NCBI RefSeq assembly: GCF_030504955.1
Contig: NZ_JAUKTR010000001.1
Coordinates: forward strand, 124,001 to 188,000
Source of the DNA: Peiella sedimenti
Lineage (GTDB): Bacteria > Pseudomonadota > Alphaproteobacteria > Caulobacterales > Caulobacteraceae
Direction of reading: 5' to 3'
DNA: 64,000 nt
Every line of letters starts with the position of its first letter. Position 1 is the stretch's first letter. The notes below the pieces were generated by a model. It made no database searches and was not told where the DNA came from. It saw nothing but the letters and a program-made list of their open reading frames with translations. Below are positions 9,311-17,480 of this stretch, in pieces. Position numbers and translations under genes: made by a program.

Positions 9311-9751
9311 TCACCACTCGCCGGTGTTCGGCATGGAGGTCCAGGGCTCGGCCGGGGGCAGGGGCTCGCCCTTCTGCAGCAGCTCGATGGAGATGCCGTC
9401 GGGCGAGCGGACGAAGGCCATGCGCCCGTCGCGGGGCGGCCGATTGATGGTGACGCCCGCGGTCTGGAGCCGCTCGCAGGCGCCGTAGATGTCGTCCACC
9501 TCATAGGCCAGGTGGCCGAAGTTGCGGCCGCCTGAATAGGTCTCCGGATCCCAGTTCCAGGTCAGCTCGACCATCGGCGCGGCCTCGGCCTCGGCGCGGG
9601 CGGCGTCGCCGGGCGCGGCCAGGAAGACCAGGGTGAAGCGGCCCTGCTCGTAGTCCCGGCGGCGGATCACCTGAAGGCCCAGGGCGTCGCGCCAGAAGGC
9701 GAGGCCCGCCTCCAGGTCGGCGACCCGGACCATGGTGTGCAGATAGCGCAT
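9311..9751 (-). CDS. gloA: Lactoylglutathione lyase (glyoxalase I)
   Basis: Glyoxalase I isomerises the methylglyoxal-glutathione hemithioacetal to S-lactoylglutathione. The protein has 146 residues and two VOC beta-alpha-beta-beta-beta modules. The four metal ligands can be placed: H5 in [10 protein letters not shown], Glu in [10 protein letters not shown], His in [10 protein letters not shown] and Glu in ISIELLQ. The short form without the extra loops fits the bacterial Ni/Co class. The ATG overlaps the TGA of the upstream serine hydrolase by one base, with GAGGG just upstream, so translational coupling is likely. Confidence 0.9.
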   Translation of the reverse strand: MRYLHTMVRVADLEAGLAFWRDALGLQVIRRRDYEQGRFTLVFLAAPGDAARAEAEAAPMVELTWNWDPETYSGGRNFGHLAYEVDDIYGACERLQTAGVTINRPPRDGRMAFVRSPDGISIELLQKGEPLPPAEPWTSMPNTGEW

Positions 9752-10866
9752 CAGCTTGCCCTCACCGCGGCCGCCGCGCCCCGCAGCGCTTCGCCGACGG
9801 GGCCGCGCACGCGCGCCAGATCGCCGCTGTTGCAGGCGGCGGCCGAGACGGCGCCTGTCCTGCCGACCAGCACCTCGGCGTACCAGACGGTGTTGGACCC
9901 GTTGTGCCAAAGGCCCTCAGGCCGGACGACCCAGCCCAGGGCATACTCGCCGCCGAAGGGGGGCGTGTGCAGCACGTCCCAGGTCTCGGGCTTGAGATAG
10001 GCCGAGCGGTCGCGGTGCGCGCCCAGATAGGCGGTCAGATCATGCAGGTTCATGTGGACCCGGCCCGCCGGCCCCAGGGGTTCCGGGTTGTCGGCGAAGG
10101 GGCGGCTAGGATCCACGGGCGACAGACCGGCCAACCCGGCCCTGTGACCCCAGGGCTGATCACCGGTCGGCGCGCCGAACCCGGCGGAGGTGAGACCCAG
10201 CGGCGCGAACAGGTGCTCGCGCATCAGCTGCTCCCAGCTCTGGCCCGTGCGGCGCTCGATCATGGCGCCTGCGGTGACGTAACCCTGGTTGGAATAGAGG
10301 AAGGTCTCACGCATCGGCCCAACGGGCGGCAGGGCCAGCCCCTCGGCGACGTAGCGGGCGCGGTCGGCGACGACGTCGCCCGAGGGCGTGGCGTAGGCCG
10401 GCAGGCGCGCGATGGGCAGGTTGGCCGGCAGCCCGGACCTGTGGCTGAGCAGATGCAGGAAGGTGGCCTCGGCATAGGGGCCGCTGGCCGCCTCGCCGCC
10501 CAGGATGCCGCCGACCGTGTCGCTCCAGGCGATCACGCCCTGATCCACCAGCCGGGCGATCAGGGTGGCGGTCATGGACTTGGTGATGGAGCCGATGTGC
10601 CAGAGGTCGCCGGGTTGGGCGTAGTCTTCGGTCCCGGCGCGGCGCACCCCGACCAGCCACTGCACCGAGCCCGTGCCGCCGCCTTGAGCTTCCGCCGCCA
10701 GGGCGGGGGCGCCTGAGCGCGCTAGCAGTCCGAGCAGGTGCTCATCATTGAGCGGATCGGCGGGGCCCGTGTCGGCCGGGGGCCGCGCCTGGGCGAAGGC
10801 GCGCCAGGGAAGAAGGCCGCCTAGAAAGGCGAGGGCGCCGCCCAGGAATACTTGGCGGCGGTCCAT
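9751..10866 (-). CDS. Beta-lactamase-family serine hydrolase (class C/PBP fold), exported
   Basis: A 371-residue serine hydrolase of the beta-lactamase/transpeptidase-like superfamily. The N-terminus ([17 protein letters not shown]..., ending near AFAQA) is a twin-arginine-like signal peptide, so periplasmic location is inferred. The nucleophile motif is S93-I-T-K96, the second motif Y191-S-N193, and HNG in GLWHNGSN near the C-terminus takes the place of KTG. Members include esterases, D-aminopeptidases and true beta-lactamases; the substrate cannot be told from sequence. The start lies one base after the zinc-finger gene, and the stop overlaps gloA. Confidence 0.85.
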   Translation of the reverse strand: MDRRQVFLGGALAFLGGLLPWRAFAQARPPADTGPADPLNDEHLLGLLARSGAPALAAEAQGGGTGSVQWLVGVRRAGTEDYAQPGDLWHIGSITKSMTATLIARLVDQGVIAWSDTVGGILGGEAASGPYAEATFLHLLSHRSGLPANLPIARLPAYATPSGDVVADRARYVAEGLALPPVGPMRETFLYSNQGYVTAGAMIERRTGQSWEQLMREHLFAPLGLTSAGFGAPTGDQPWGHRAGLAGLSPVDPSRPFADNPEPLGPAGRVHMNLHDLTAYLGAHRDRSAYLKPETWDVLHTPPFGGEYALGWVVRPEGLWHNGSNTVWYAEVLVGRTGAVSAAACNSGDLARVRGPVGEALRGAAAAVRAS

Positions 10867-10867
10867 G

Positions 10868-11104
10868 TCAGTGCGCCTCGGGCGCCCGCGCGGCGGGATC
10901 GTGATACTCGTCTTCCCGCCCCGGGCCAGACGCCAGCTCGAAGCGCCGGTCGCAATAGCCGCACTCGGCCCAATCGTTGTCGCCCATCTCCAGATAGACC
11001 AGCGGATGGCCGAGGACCCCGCCGCCGTCGCAGGCGACCCGCTTGCGGTCGACCAGGATCACCTCAGGCTGGGGATTGGCGTCGTCAGGATGGCGCGGCG
11101 GCAT
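10868..11104 (-). CDS. Zinc-finger domain protein (CHCC type, NDUFS6-like)
   Basis: A 78-residue protein with a CHCC zinc-binding pattern: Cys in RVACDGGG, His in LGHPLVYLEM, then CGYC. This is the zf-CHCC domain also found in the complex I accessory subunit NDUFS6 and in many small alphaproteobacterial proteins. ATG 11104 is chosen because the PRHPDDANP start leads straight into the domain; a longer form to 11146 is possible. First gene of the minus-strand run ending in polA. Confidence 0.82.
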   Translation of the reverse strand: MPPRHPDDANPQPEVILVDRKRVACDGGGVLGHPLVYLEMGDNDWAECGYCDRRFELASGPGREDEYHDPAARAPEAH

Positions 11105-11211
11105 GGCGTTGCGGGCTCGGGCTTGGCGAACAGAGGGCGGAGGCATACCTAGGCGGGCGGCGGGGGTGCGTCAAACGCCCCGTTCGCCCCATCGCTGCAG
11201 CCGGATCGCGC

Positions 11212-12180
11212 ATGACCCTTCCCGACGACGCCATCTCCATCAAAGGCCTGGTGAAGACCTATCCGGCAGGCAGGAAGAGCCCCGCCAAGCAGGCCTTGAA
11301 GGGCGTCGACCTGACCATTCCGCGCGGCGCCATGTTCGGCCTGCTGGGGCCCAACGGCGCGGGCAAGTCGACCCTGATCAACATCCTGGCCGGGGTGACG
11401 GTGAAGACCGAAGGCGAGGTGACGATCTGGGGCCGCGACATCGACCGCGAGCCCCGGAACGCCCGCGCCGCGCTGGGCGTGGTCGCCCAGGAGATCACCG
11501 CCGATGTCTTCTTCACCCCGCGGGAGTCGCTGGAGGTGCAGGCGGGCTTCTATGGCGTGCCAAAGGCCGAGCGCCGCACCGACGAACTGCTGGAGGCGCT
11601 GGGTCTGGCCGACAAGGCCGAGGCCTATGTGCGCCAGCTGTCCGGCGGCATGAAGCGCCGGCTGATGATCGCCAAGGCCTTGGTGCACAACCCGCCGGTC
11701 CTGATCCTGGACGAGCCGACGGCGGGCGTGGACGTGGAGCTGCGCCGCCAGCTGTGGGCCTATGTGCGCCGCATCAACGCCGAGGGCGTCACCGTGCTTC
11801 TGACCACCCACTATCTGGAGGAGGCCCAAGAGCTGTGCGACCGCATCGCCATCGTCAATCACGGCGAGATCGTCGCCAACGCCACCACGCCTGAGCTGCT
11901 GCGCCGGCTGGATACGCGCAACGTGGTGGTGACGCCCGAAGAGCCGCTGGAGACCGCGCCGGAGATCAGCGGCTTCGAGGCGCGGTCCCGGCCGGGCGGC
12001 GCCTTTTCAATCACCTACAAGACCGGCCAGTCCAGCGTGGAGCAGGTGCTTATGGCCGTGCGAGCGGCCGGGGTGCGCATCCGCGACATCGCCACTGAAG
12101 ACCCCGACCTTGAGGACGTCTTCCTGGCCCTGACCTATGCCGACAAGAGCAAGATGGATCCCACGCGCGACCGCGCCTGA
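11212..12180 (+). CDS. ABC transporter ATP-binding protein (ABC-2/NatA-like)
   Basis: A 322-residue ABC ATPase. Walker A is GPNGAGKST, the signature is LSGGMKRRL, Walker B is LILDEPTAGVD and the switch His lies in TTHYLEEA. After about residue 225 the C-terminal extension resembles that of ABC-2 exporter ATPases (YadG/NatA type). The ATG at 11212 sits directly before the first conserved strand. No permease gene lies nearby: a tRNA gene follows downstream and a zinc-finger gene lies divergently upstream. The partner must be encoded elsewhere. The substrate is unknown. Confidence 0.9.
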   Translation: MTLPDDAISIKGLVKTYPAGRKSPAKQALKGVDLTIPRGAMFGLLGPNGAGKSTLINILAGVTVKTEGEVTIWGRDIDREPRNARAALGVVAQEITADVFFTPRESLEVQAGFYGVPKAERRTDELLEALGLADKAEAYVRQLSGGMKRRLMIAKALVHNPPVLILDEPTAGVDVELRRQLWAYVRRINAEGVTVLLTTHYLEEAQELCDRIAIVNHGEIVANATTPELLRRLDTRNVVVTPEEPLETAPEISGFEARSRPGGAFSITYKTGQSSVEQVLMAVRAAGVRIRDIATEDPDLEDVFLALTYADKSKMDPTRDRA

Positions 12181-12270
12181 TCCCTCCAGCTTCGGCGGCC
12201 TGGCTCGAGGCGTATCGCGCCCACCTGTGGGATCAGCAGGCCCGGCTGAAGCGGGCTTAAGTCGCGGCGA

Positions 12271-12360
12271 TGGCGGAGAGGGCGGGATTCGAACCCGCGA
12301 TACCCTTGCGAGTATGCCGCATTTCGAGTGCGGTGCTTTCAACCACTCAGCCACCTCTCC
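12271..12360 (-). tRNA. tRNA-Ser (anticodon CGA)
   Basis: A 90-nt class II tRNA on the minus strand. The acceptor stem GGAGAGG pairs with CCTCTCC, the discriminator is G and the 3' CCA is encoded. The anticodon stem-loop is CCGCA-CTCGAAA-TGCGG, so the anticodon is CGA, reading UCG. The long variable arm contains ACTCGCAAGGGT, and the T arm is GCGGG-TTCGAAT-CCCGC. A 7-bp palindrome (GCCGGAG/CTCCGGC, 12372-12388) lies just upstream of the tRNA. Confidence 0.97.
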
Positions 12361-12484
12361 TGAAGGCGCGCGCCGGAGCACCTCCGGCTGGCGAGTGAGC
12401 GGCGGAACCTAGTCAAACGCCCCCCGCCCCGCAAGAGCGCAGATGCGGGATTTATCGGGGCCCGAAACACCCTAGTCTTGGGCC

Positions 12485-13504
12485 ATGACACGCGTCCTTC
12501 TGGTGGCGGATTCGGGGCCCGAGATCGGGGGCGGCCACGTCATGCGCATCGCCACCCTGGCTGGTGCGCTGGGGGCGCTCGGCGCGGACTGCGCCCTTCT
12601 GTGTCCGGCGCACGGAGCTCGTCTGGCGCGGAGCCTGGGACTGGAGGGACTTGAGCTGATCGAAGGACCCGCGGCGCCGTCAGACCTGGCCGACGCCGCG
12701 CGGGACCGGACGGCCGACCTTGTGGTCTTCGACCATTACCGCCTGGGCGCCGGGGACCATGGCCGGGCGCGGGCGGGTCGACCTGCGGCCGCCGTGGACG
12801 ACCTGGCCGACCGTCCCCTGGATGTGTGCCTGGCGGTGGACCTGGGGCCCGACCGCACGGCCGCGGATTACGAGGGCCTGTTGCCGGCGGGGGCGCGCCT
12901 GTGCCTGGGTCCGCGATACGCCCTGGTGCGGCCCGAGTTCGCGGCCTTGCGGGCGGAGAGGCTCGGCCGCGGATCGGGCGGCGCGGTCCATCGCCTGTTC
13001 GTCGCCCTGGGCCTGACGGATGTGGGCGGGATCACCGGGCGGGTCGTGTCGCGTCTGCTGCCTCGGATGGGGCAGGTGCGCGCCGATGTCGTACTGGCCC
13101 CGGAAGCGCCGAGCCGTCAGGTGCTGGAGCTGCTGGCCGCGCGCGATCCACGTCTGCACCTGATTGATCCGACTCCGGACATCGCGCCGGTGATGGCGGC
13201 GGCGGACTTGGCCATCGGCGCGGGCGGCGGCTCTACCTGGGAGCGCTGCACCCTGGGCCTGCCGACCTTGCTGCTGGTGCTGGCGCCCAATCAGGCCCCC
13301 TCGGCCGAGGCCCTGGCCCGGCGCGGCGCGGCCGAGGTCATCGACGTCAGCGACCCGGCCTTCGAGGCGCTGTTCGACCGCGCCTTCACCGGGCTGATGA
13401 GCGATGCGGGGCGCCGGAGGCGGCTGTCCGAGCGGGCCGCGGCCCTGTGCGACGGGCGGGGCGCGGCGCGCGCCGCCGAGGCGGTGCTGGCCCTCGTGGA
13501 CTAG
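12485..13504 (+). CDS. pseG: UDP-2,4-diacetamido-2,4,6-trideoxy-beta-L-altropyranose hydrolase
   Basis: PseG removes UDP from the acylated altropyranose, the fourth step to pseudaminic acid. The protein has 339 residues with the GT-B-like PseG fold. The catalytic His lies in EIGGGHVMR (H18), and the nucleotide-binding motif GGGSTWERCTLGLP lies near 245-258. No C-terminal GNAT fusion is present. It is the only pathway gene on the plus strand. Its TAG stop overlaps, as CTAG, the stop of the convergent cytidylyltransferase gene. The promoter must lie in the 124 bases between tRNA-Ser and the ATG. Confidence 0.92.
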   Translation: MTRVLLVADSGPEIGGGHVMRIATLAGALGALGADCALLCPAHGARLARSLGLEGLELIEGPAAPSDLADAARDRTADLVVFDHYRLGAGDHGRARAGRPAAAVDDLADRPLDVCLAVDLGPDRTAADYEGLLPAGARLCLGPRYALVRPEFAALRAERLGRGSGGAVHRLFVALGLTDVGGITGRVVSRLLPRMGQVRADVVLAPEAPSRQVLELLAARDPRLHLIDPTPDIAPVMAAADLAIGAGGGSTWERCTLGLPTLLLVLAPNQAPSAEALARRGAAEVIDVSDPAFEALFDRAFTGLMSDAGRRRRLSERAAALCDGRGAARAAEAVLALVD

Positions 13505-14184
13505 GCCGCCATCCGGCGCCCGAAAGGTAGTTTCAGAATCTGCGACTGGCCGAAGGGCTCGATCAGGGCCTCGAACACCTGTTCGGCGAAGGCGAAGTCT
13601 TCCGGATAGTCCACGGTCCAGCGCAGCCCCGACAGATCCGGGTTCTGCCTCAGCTGCATCAGACTGAACCGGGTCGGGTTGCGATAGAGGTACGGCGTCA
13701 CGTGCTCGCGGTCGTAGGGATCGGCGGCGTCGCGGAACGCCTCGGCCAGCGCTGAGGCGCGCATGACCTCCACGTCCAGGCCCACGGGGAAGGTCCGGTC
13801 CAGCGTGTTGGAGGTGTAGTCGCGCCCCGCGTTCAAATGCAGGCGCACGCAGGCGTCGATGACGTCGGGATCGGCTAGAGGGCAATCGCCGGTCAGGCGC
13901 ACCACATGCTCGGCCGGGCCGTGGGCGGTGACCGCCGCCTGAAACCGGCCCAGCACGTCGTTCAGCGATCCCCGAAAGACGGTGACGCCCAGGCGCTCCA
14001 CATACGCGGCCAAGGGATCGTCCGAGGGCTCCAGACTGGTCGCCAGCACAAGCTTGCCCAGGGTTTCGCAGCGCCTCAACCGCTCGATCTGGCGGCCGAT
14101 CATGGGCACGCCGGCCATGGGCCGCATCACCTTGCCGGGCAGGCGGCTGGAGCTCATGCGCGCCTGCAGGATGGTCAGGATCAT
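13501..14184 (-). CDS. COG1861/SpsF-type cytidylyltransferase, probable CMP-pseudaminic acid synthase
   Basis: A 227-residue nucleotidyltransferase. The N-terminal LQARMSSSRLPGKVM signature defines the SpsF/COG1861 branch of CMP-sugar synthetase homologs, not the PseF/NeuA branch (which begins IIPARxGSKG). Further conserved pieces are RLTGDCPLADPDVID, SNTLDRTFPVGLDVEV and DREHVTPYLY. It is last in the minus-strand pse operon, and no classical PseF is present. It therefore probably makes CMP-pseudaminic acid; this is inferred from context. Its ATG overlaps the pseI stop (ATGA). Confidence 0.8.
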   Translation of the reverse strand: MILTILQARMSSSRLPGKVMRPMAGVPMIGRQIERLRRCETLGKLVLATSLEPSDDPLAAYVERLGVTVFRGSLNDVLGRFQAAVTAHGPAEHVVRLTGDCPLADPDVIDACVRLHLNAGRDYTSNTLDRTFPVGLDVEVMRASALAEAFRDAADPYDREHVTPYLYRNPTRFSLMQLRQNPDLSGLRWTVDYPEDFAFAEQVFEALIEPFGQSQILKLPFGRRMAA

Positions 14185-15260
14185 GCCCTCGCCTCCTTCA
14201 GTTCGGGGCTGCACTCGACCATGTCCCACGCCAGGGGCTCGCCGCGCTTCAGGGGCCTCAGGGCGGGACGACCAAGAACGTCGGGCAGGAGGCGGGGCTC
14301 CAGCCCATAGCCGGGACGGATGGCGCGGACGTTGGCCCGCGTAAGCGGCTCTCCGGCCGCCACATCGGCGACGACGTAGAGCGAGCGGCGGAAGACGACC
14401 GAACCGCGCTCGGCGCCCTTGAGATCGTAACCCGCCTGGCCCAGGGCCGCCCACGCGTCCTTGCAGTCGCGCACCAGGCGCGTGAACTCGTCCGGCTCCA
14501 GGCTGAAGGCGGCGTCCGGGCCGCCGTCGGCGCGCGCCAGGGTGAAATGCTTTTCGATCACAGCGCCGCCCAGGGCGACCGCGGTCACAGCCGCGGCCGT
14601 GCCCAAGGTGTGATCCGACAGTCCGCCGACGCAGCCGAAGCGGGCCGCCAGGTCCGGCACGGTCCTGACATGGGCCTGGTCGATGGGCGCCGGATAGGCG
14701 CTGATGCAGTGCAGGAGCGCCAGCTGATCGCAGCCGTGCGACCGCGCCGTGTCCACCGCCCGGCCGATCTCCTCGAGATTGGCCAGGCCCGTCGACAGGA
14801 TCATCGGCTTGCCGGTCCGGGCGACGCGGGCGGTCAGTTCCAGGTCCACCGCTTCGAAGGAGGCGATCTTGTAGGCGGGAGCGTCGAAGCTTTCGAGCAG
14901 GTCGACGGCCGTCTCGTCGAAGGGGGTGGAGAAGAGCGTCACCCCGAGCCGGCGCGCCCGCTCGAACAGGGCCGTATGCCATTCGTAGGGCGTATGCGCC
15001 TCTGCGTAGAGGTCGTGCAGGGTGCGCCCGCTCCAGGGTCCGCCTTCGATGCGGAAGTCAGGGGCGTCGCAGGCGATGGTCAGGGTGTCGGGCGTGTAGG
15101 TCTGGATCTTGATGGCGTCGCAGCCCGTGGCCGCCGCCGCATCGATCATGCTGAGCGCCCGATCGAGCGACCCGTTGTGGTTGCCTGACAGCTCGCAGAT
15201 CACATAGGGCGGATGGTCCGGACCGATGCGCCGCCCCGCGATGACGACCTCGGGGCTCAT
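14181..15260 (-). CDS. pseI: Pseudaminic acid synthase
   Basis: PseI condenses 2,4-diacylamido-2,4,6-trideoxy-L-altrose with phosphoenolpyruvate to give pseudaminic acid. The protein has 359 residues: a NeuB-type TIM barrel (1 to about 280) and a C-terminal SAF/antifreeze-like domain (about 295-359, RSLYVVADVAAGEPLTRANV). Conserved barrel pieces include ELSGNHNGSLDRAL, KIQTYTPDTLT, FSTPFDETAVDLL, KIASFE, GLSDHTLG and VIEKHFTL. The start at 15260 overlaps the formyltransferase stop (ATGA), and the stop overlaps the cytidylyltransferase start. Confidence 0.94.
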   Translation of the reverse strand: MSPEVVIAGRRIGPDHPPYVICELSGNHNGSLDRALSMIDAAAATGCDAIKIQTYTPDTLTIACDAPDFRIEGGPWSGRTLHDLYAEAHTPYEWHTALFERARRLGVTLFSTPFDETAVDLLESFDAPAYKIASFEAVDLELTARVARTGKPMILSTGLANLEEIGRAVDTARSHGCDQLALLHCISAYPAPIDQAHVRTVPDLAARFGCVGGLSDHTLGTAAAVTAVALGGAVIEKHFTLARADGGPDAAFSLEPDEFTRLVRDCKDAWAALGQAGYDLKGAERGSVVFRRSLYVVADVAAGEPLTRANVRAIRPGYGLEPRLLPDVLGRPALRPLKRGEPLAWDMVECSPELKEARA

Positions 15261-15904
15261 CCGGCGGCTCCGGCGTCTTCGATGCGCAGGATGAAGCGCC
15301 GCCCCCGGTGCTCGAAGAAGGCGGGATAGCGGTCGTTGTCCACCACGCGCAGCAGGTCGAACTGGTCGGCTAGGGTGCGGTTCGGATCGAGGCGACTGTC
15401 CTCCGGGCGGCGGCGGGCGTACCAGCTGGGCTCGCCGACCTGTTCGGCCGGAGGATAGGCGTCTGGCGCGCGGGCGAAGCGCAGGCACATCTCGACCACC
15501 TTGCGGCCCAGCGCCTCGCGCATCTCGTCGTTCAGTTCGCACCCCTGAAAGGTGAGGGCGTCGCGCAGGCGGACGGGGCCGGCGTCGGCCGCCTCGGCCG
15601 CCTCGATCAGGCAGACGGGAATGTCATTGCGGCCCTCCAGCACCTGCCAGACCAGGGGCGAGAAGCCACGGCCCTTCGGCAGATCGCTGGCGTGGACCAC
15701 CAGGTTCAGAGCATTGAGCGCCAGGGCCTCGGGCGGGCACAGCTTCAGACACGACAGGTGAAAGGCCATGTCGCCCTCCGGCGCCTCGCGCACGTCGCGG
15801 ACAAAGACGGCCTCGTGCCCCTCCTGACGCAGCGTCGCGGCCAGGGCCTCGCCGTGCGGATCGAACCAGCCGGGCGTGTCAGTGACGACCGCGATCCGCG
15901 CCAT
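15257..15904 (-). CDS. Formyltransferase-family protein in the pse operon, probable sugar N-formyltransferase
   Basis: A 215-residue member of the 10-formyltetrahydrofolate-dependent formyltransferase family (PF00551-like). The core reads VVHASDLPKGRGFSPLVWQV, with H71 and D107 (ADAGPV) in the places of the catalytic His and Asp of methionyl-tRNA formyltransferase. The usual Asn two residues before the His is Val69 here. A similar Val/Ile is, as I recall, a trait of formyltransferases in nonulosonic acid clusters. It sits between pseH and pseI with TAATG and ATGA overlaps, so it should act on a pathway intermediate, probably N-4 of the UDP-amino sugar. It cannot be the housekeeping Fmt, which is about 310 residues. 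Confidence 0.75.
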   Translation of the reverse strand: MARIAVVTDTPGWFDPHGEALAATLRQEGHEAVFVRDVREAPEGDMAFHLSCLKLCPPEALALNALNLVVHASDLPKGRGFSPLVWQVLEGRNDIPVCLIEAAEAADAGPVRLRDALTFQGCELNDEMREALGRKVVEMCLRFARAPDAYPPAEQVGEPSWYARRRPEDSRLDPNRTLADQFDLLRVVDNDRYPAFFEHRGRRFILRIEDAGAAG

Positions 15905-16275
15905 TACACGCCCTCCGCCAGCAGGCTGAGGCGCGGACCGGAGGGGCGATGCGCCTCGGCGGCTTCGGATATCTTTCGGCTCCAGCCCCGCCCGCGCCGG
16001 TGTGGCGCCACGGCCCAGACCATGGCCCAGGGACCGTGCAGGTTCTCGTCGTAGCGGACCAGTCCGACCGCATCCTCGGTGCGGGCGGCCTCGGCGATCA
16101 TCAGGATGCGGTCGGTGCGGGCCAGGCAGCGGGCGAACCACTCTGCATGGTCGATGGGATCGGCCGGTCCGTCATCGATCCCTGTCGCCAGGTAGGCCGG
16201 ATCGGCGCGCCAGTCGTGCAGGGCGCGGCCGTCCTGCGGACGGATGGGCCGCAGTTTAAGGGTCGCTCCGATCAT
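15904..16275 (-). CDS. pseH: Shortened GNAT acetyltransferase, PseH-like
   Basis: PseH acetylates N-4 of UDP-4-amino-4,6-dideoxy-N-acetyl-altrosamine. This protein has 123 residues against roughly 165-180 for the family. The N-terminal GNAT strands are present (LKLRPIRPQDGRALHDWR), and so is motif A, altered to APHRRGRGWSRK. The protein ends at LLAEGV, just where the conserved Asn-containing strand and the last third of the fold should begin. The stop overlaps the formyltransferase ATG (TAATG), and its ATG overlaps the pseC stop. Whether the stub is active is doubtful. No alternate frame restores the missing part, because the next gene starts cleanly there. Confidence 0.7.
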   Translation of the reverse strand: MIGATLKLRPIRPQDGRALHDWRADPAYLATGIDDGPADPIDHAEWFARCLARTDRILMIAEAARTEDAVGLVRYDENLHGPWAMVWAVAPHRRGRGWSRKISEAAEAHRPSGPRLSLLAEGV

Positions 16276-17480
16276 GGCCGCACCCCCAGCACCTCGGCCA
16301 GGGCGGCGGCGGCCCGGGCCGGATCGGCCTCGGTCATGTTGTAGTGCAGCGGCAGCGACAGGGTGCGGTCGTAGAAGCTCTCGGCGCCCGGCAGGCGTGT
16401 CTCGCCGTTGCGGGCGCGCCAGTAGGGGTGCCGGTGCACGGGGATGTAGTGGACCTGGGCTCCGATCCCGCGGGCGTGCAAACGCTCCATCAGCCGGCGG
16501 CGGGTGAGGCCCGCGCCCTCGAAGTCGATCAGCACCTGCAGCAGGTGGAGGGCGGGCAAGGTCCCGGACGTCCCCTGGACCAGGCGCACGGCGGGCGCCA
16601 GCGGCGCAAGGGCCTCGGCATAAAGGGCGGCCAGCCGCCGACGCCGGGCGATGAAGTCGGGCAGGCGCTTCAGCTGCGACAGGCCCAGCGCGCAAAGCAC
16701 GTCGGGCAGACGATAGTTGAAGCCGAGATCCTGCTGCTCGTGCCACCAGGGGTTGGGGACGTCGCCGTCGAAACCCGCCTCGCGGTCGAGGAACTGGGCC
16801 GGGTCGCGCTCCATGCCGTGGCTGCGCAGCCGCCGCATGCGCGCCGCGAGTTCGGGGTCGCGCGTGGTGATGACGCCCCCTTCGCCGGTGGTCAGCGTCT
16901 TGACCGGGTGCAGCGAGAAACAGGCCATCAGGCTGTCAGGGCATGCGCCGATCTGACCGCTGGGCGTCTCGGTCCCCAGGGCGTGGCAGGCGTCCTCGAT
17001 GACGACGGCGCCGATGCCCTCGGCCTGGGCCCGCACCTCCGCCATCTCCACGGCGTGGCCGCCCAGATGCACCGGCAGGATGGCGCGCACGGGCCGGTCG
17101 GCCCGGGCCAGCGCCTCGGCCAGGGTCGCCCCGGTCATGCGGCCGGTGGAAGGGTCCACATCGGCGAACAGCACGTCCGCCCCCTGATAGGCGCAGGCGT
17201 TGGCCGTCGCCGCGAAAGTGATGGCCGGAACCACGGCCAGGTCGCCCGGCTTCAGTCCCGCCGCCATCACCGCCAGGTGCAGGGCCGCCGTGCCGTTGGA
17301 GCAGGCCACGGCTTCGGGCGCGTCGACGGCCCTGGCGACGGCGGCCTCGAAGGCGGCGACGGTGGGGCCGGTGGTCAGGTAGTCGCCGCGCAGGGCCTCG
17401 GCCACGGCGGCGATGTCGGACTCGTCGATGTGCTGACGGCCATAGGCGAGGAACGGCGCGGAGGCGGCGCCGTCAGCCAT
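16272..17480 (-). CDS. pseC: UDP-4-amino-4,6-dideoxy-N-acetyl-beta-L-altrosamine transaminase
   Basis: A PLP-dependent aminotransferase of the DegT/DnrJ/EryC1 family that performs the second step of pseudaminic acid synthesis. The protein has 402 residues. The Schiff-base lysine is K194 in SLHPVKTLTTGEGG. Other conserved pieces are SNGTAALHLA, the PLP-binding IEDACHALG and the C-terminal QVHYIPVHRHPYW. It overlaps the pseB stop by 8 bases and pseH by 4, so the minus-strand genes form one tightly coupled operon. The closest known role is flagellin glycan synthesis (Caulobacter FlmB). Confidence 0.93.
   Translation of the reverse strand: MADGAASAPFLAYGRQHIDESDIAAVAEALRGDYLTTGPTVAAFEAAVARAVDAPEAVACSNGTAALHLAVMAAGLKPGDLAVVPAITFAATANACAYQGADVLFADVDPSTGRMTGATLAEALARADRPVRAILPVHLGGHAVEMAEVRAQAEGIGAVVIEDACHALGTETPSGQIGACPDSLMACFSLHPVKTLTTGEGGVITTRDPELAARMRRLRSHGMERDPAQFLDREAGFDGDVPNPWWHEQQDLGFNYRLPDVLCALGLSQLKRLPDFIARRRRLAALYAEALAPLAPAVRLVQGTSGTLPALHLLQVLIDFEGAGLTRRRLMERLHARGIGAQVHYIPVHRHPYWRARNGETRLPGAESFYDRTLSLPLHYNMTEADPARAAAALAEVLGVRP

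Noticed and set aside
7693-9447. Open frame of 584 codons opposite polA
   Set aside because: polA is intact with all catalytic motifs. The opposite frame has no domain and an antisense-like composition.
12372-12388. Hairpin GCCGGAG-CAC-CTCCGGC upstream of tRNA-Ser as a terminator
   Set aside because: It lies upstream, not downstream, of the tRNA on the minus strand and has no T-run. pseG begins afterwards on the plus strand.
15904-16275. Frameshift hidden in pseH that would restore a full-length GNAT
   Set aside because: The bases after the stop encode a well-formed formyltransferase N-terminus (ARIAVVTD...) from an overlapping ATG. The missing GNAT strands are not found in another frame.
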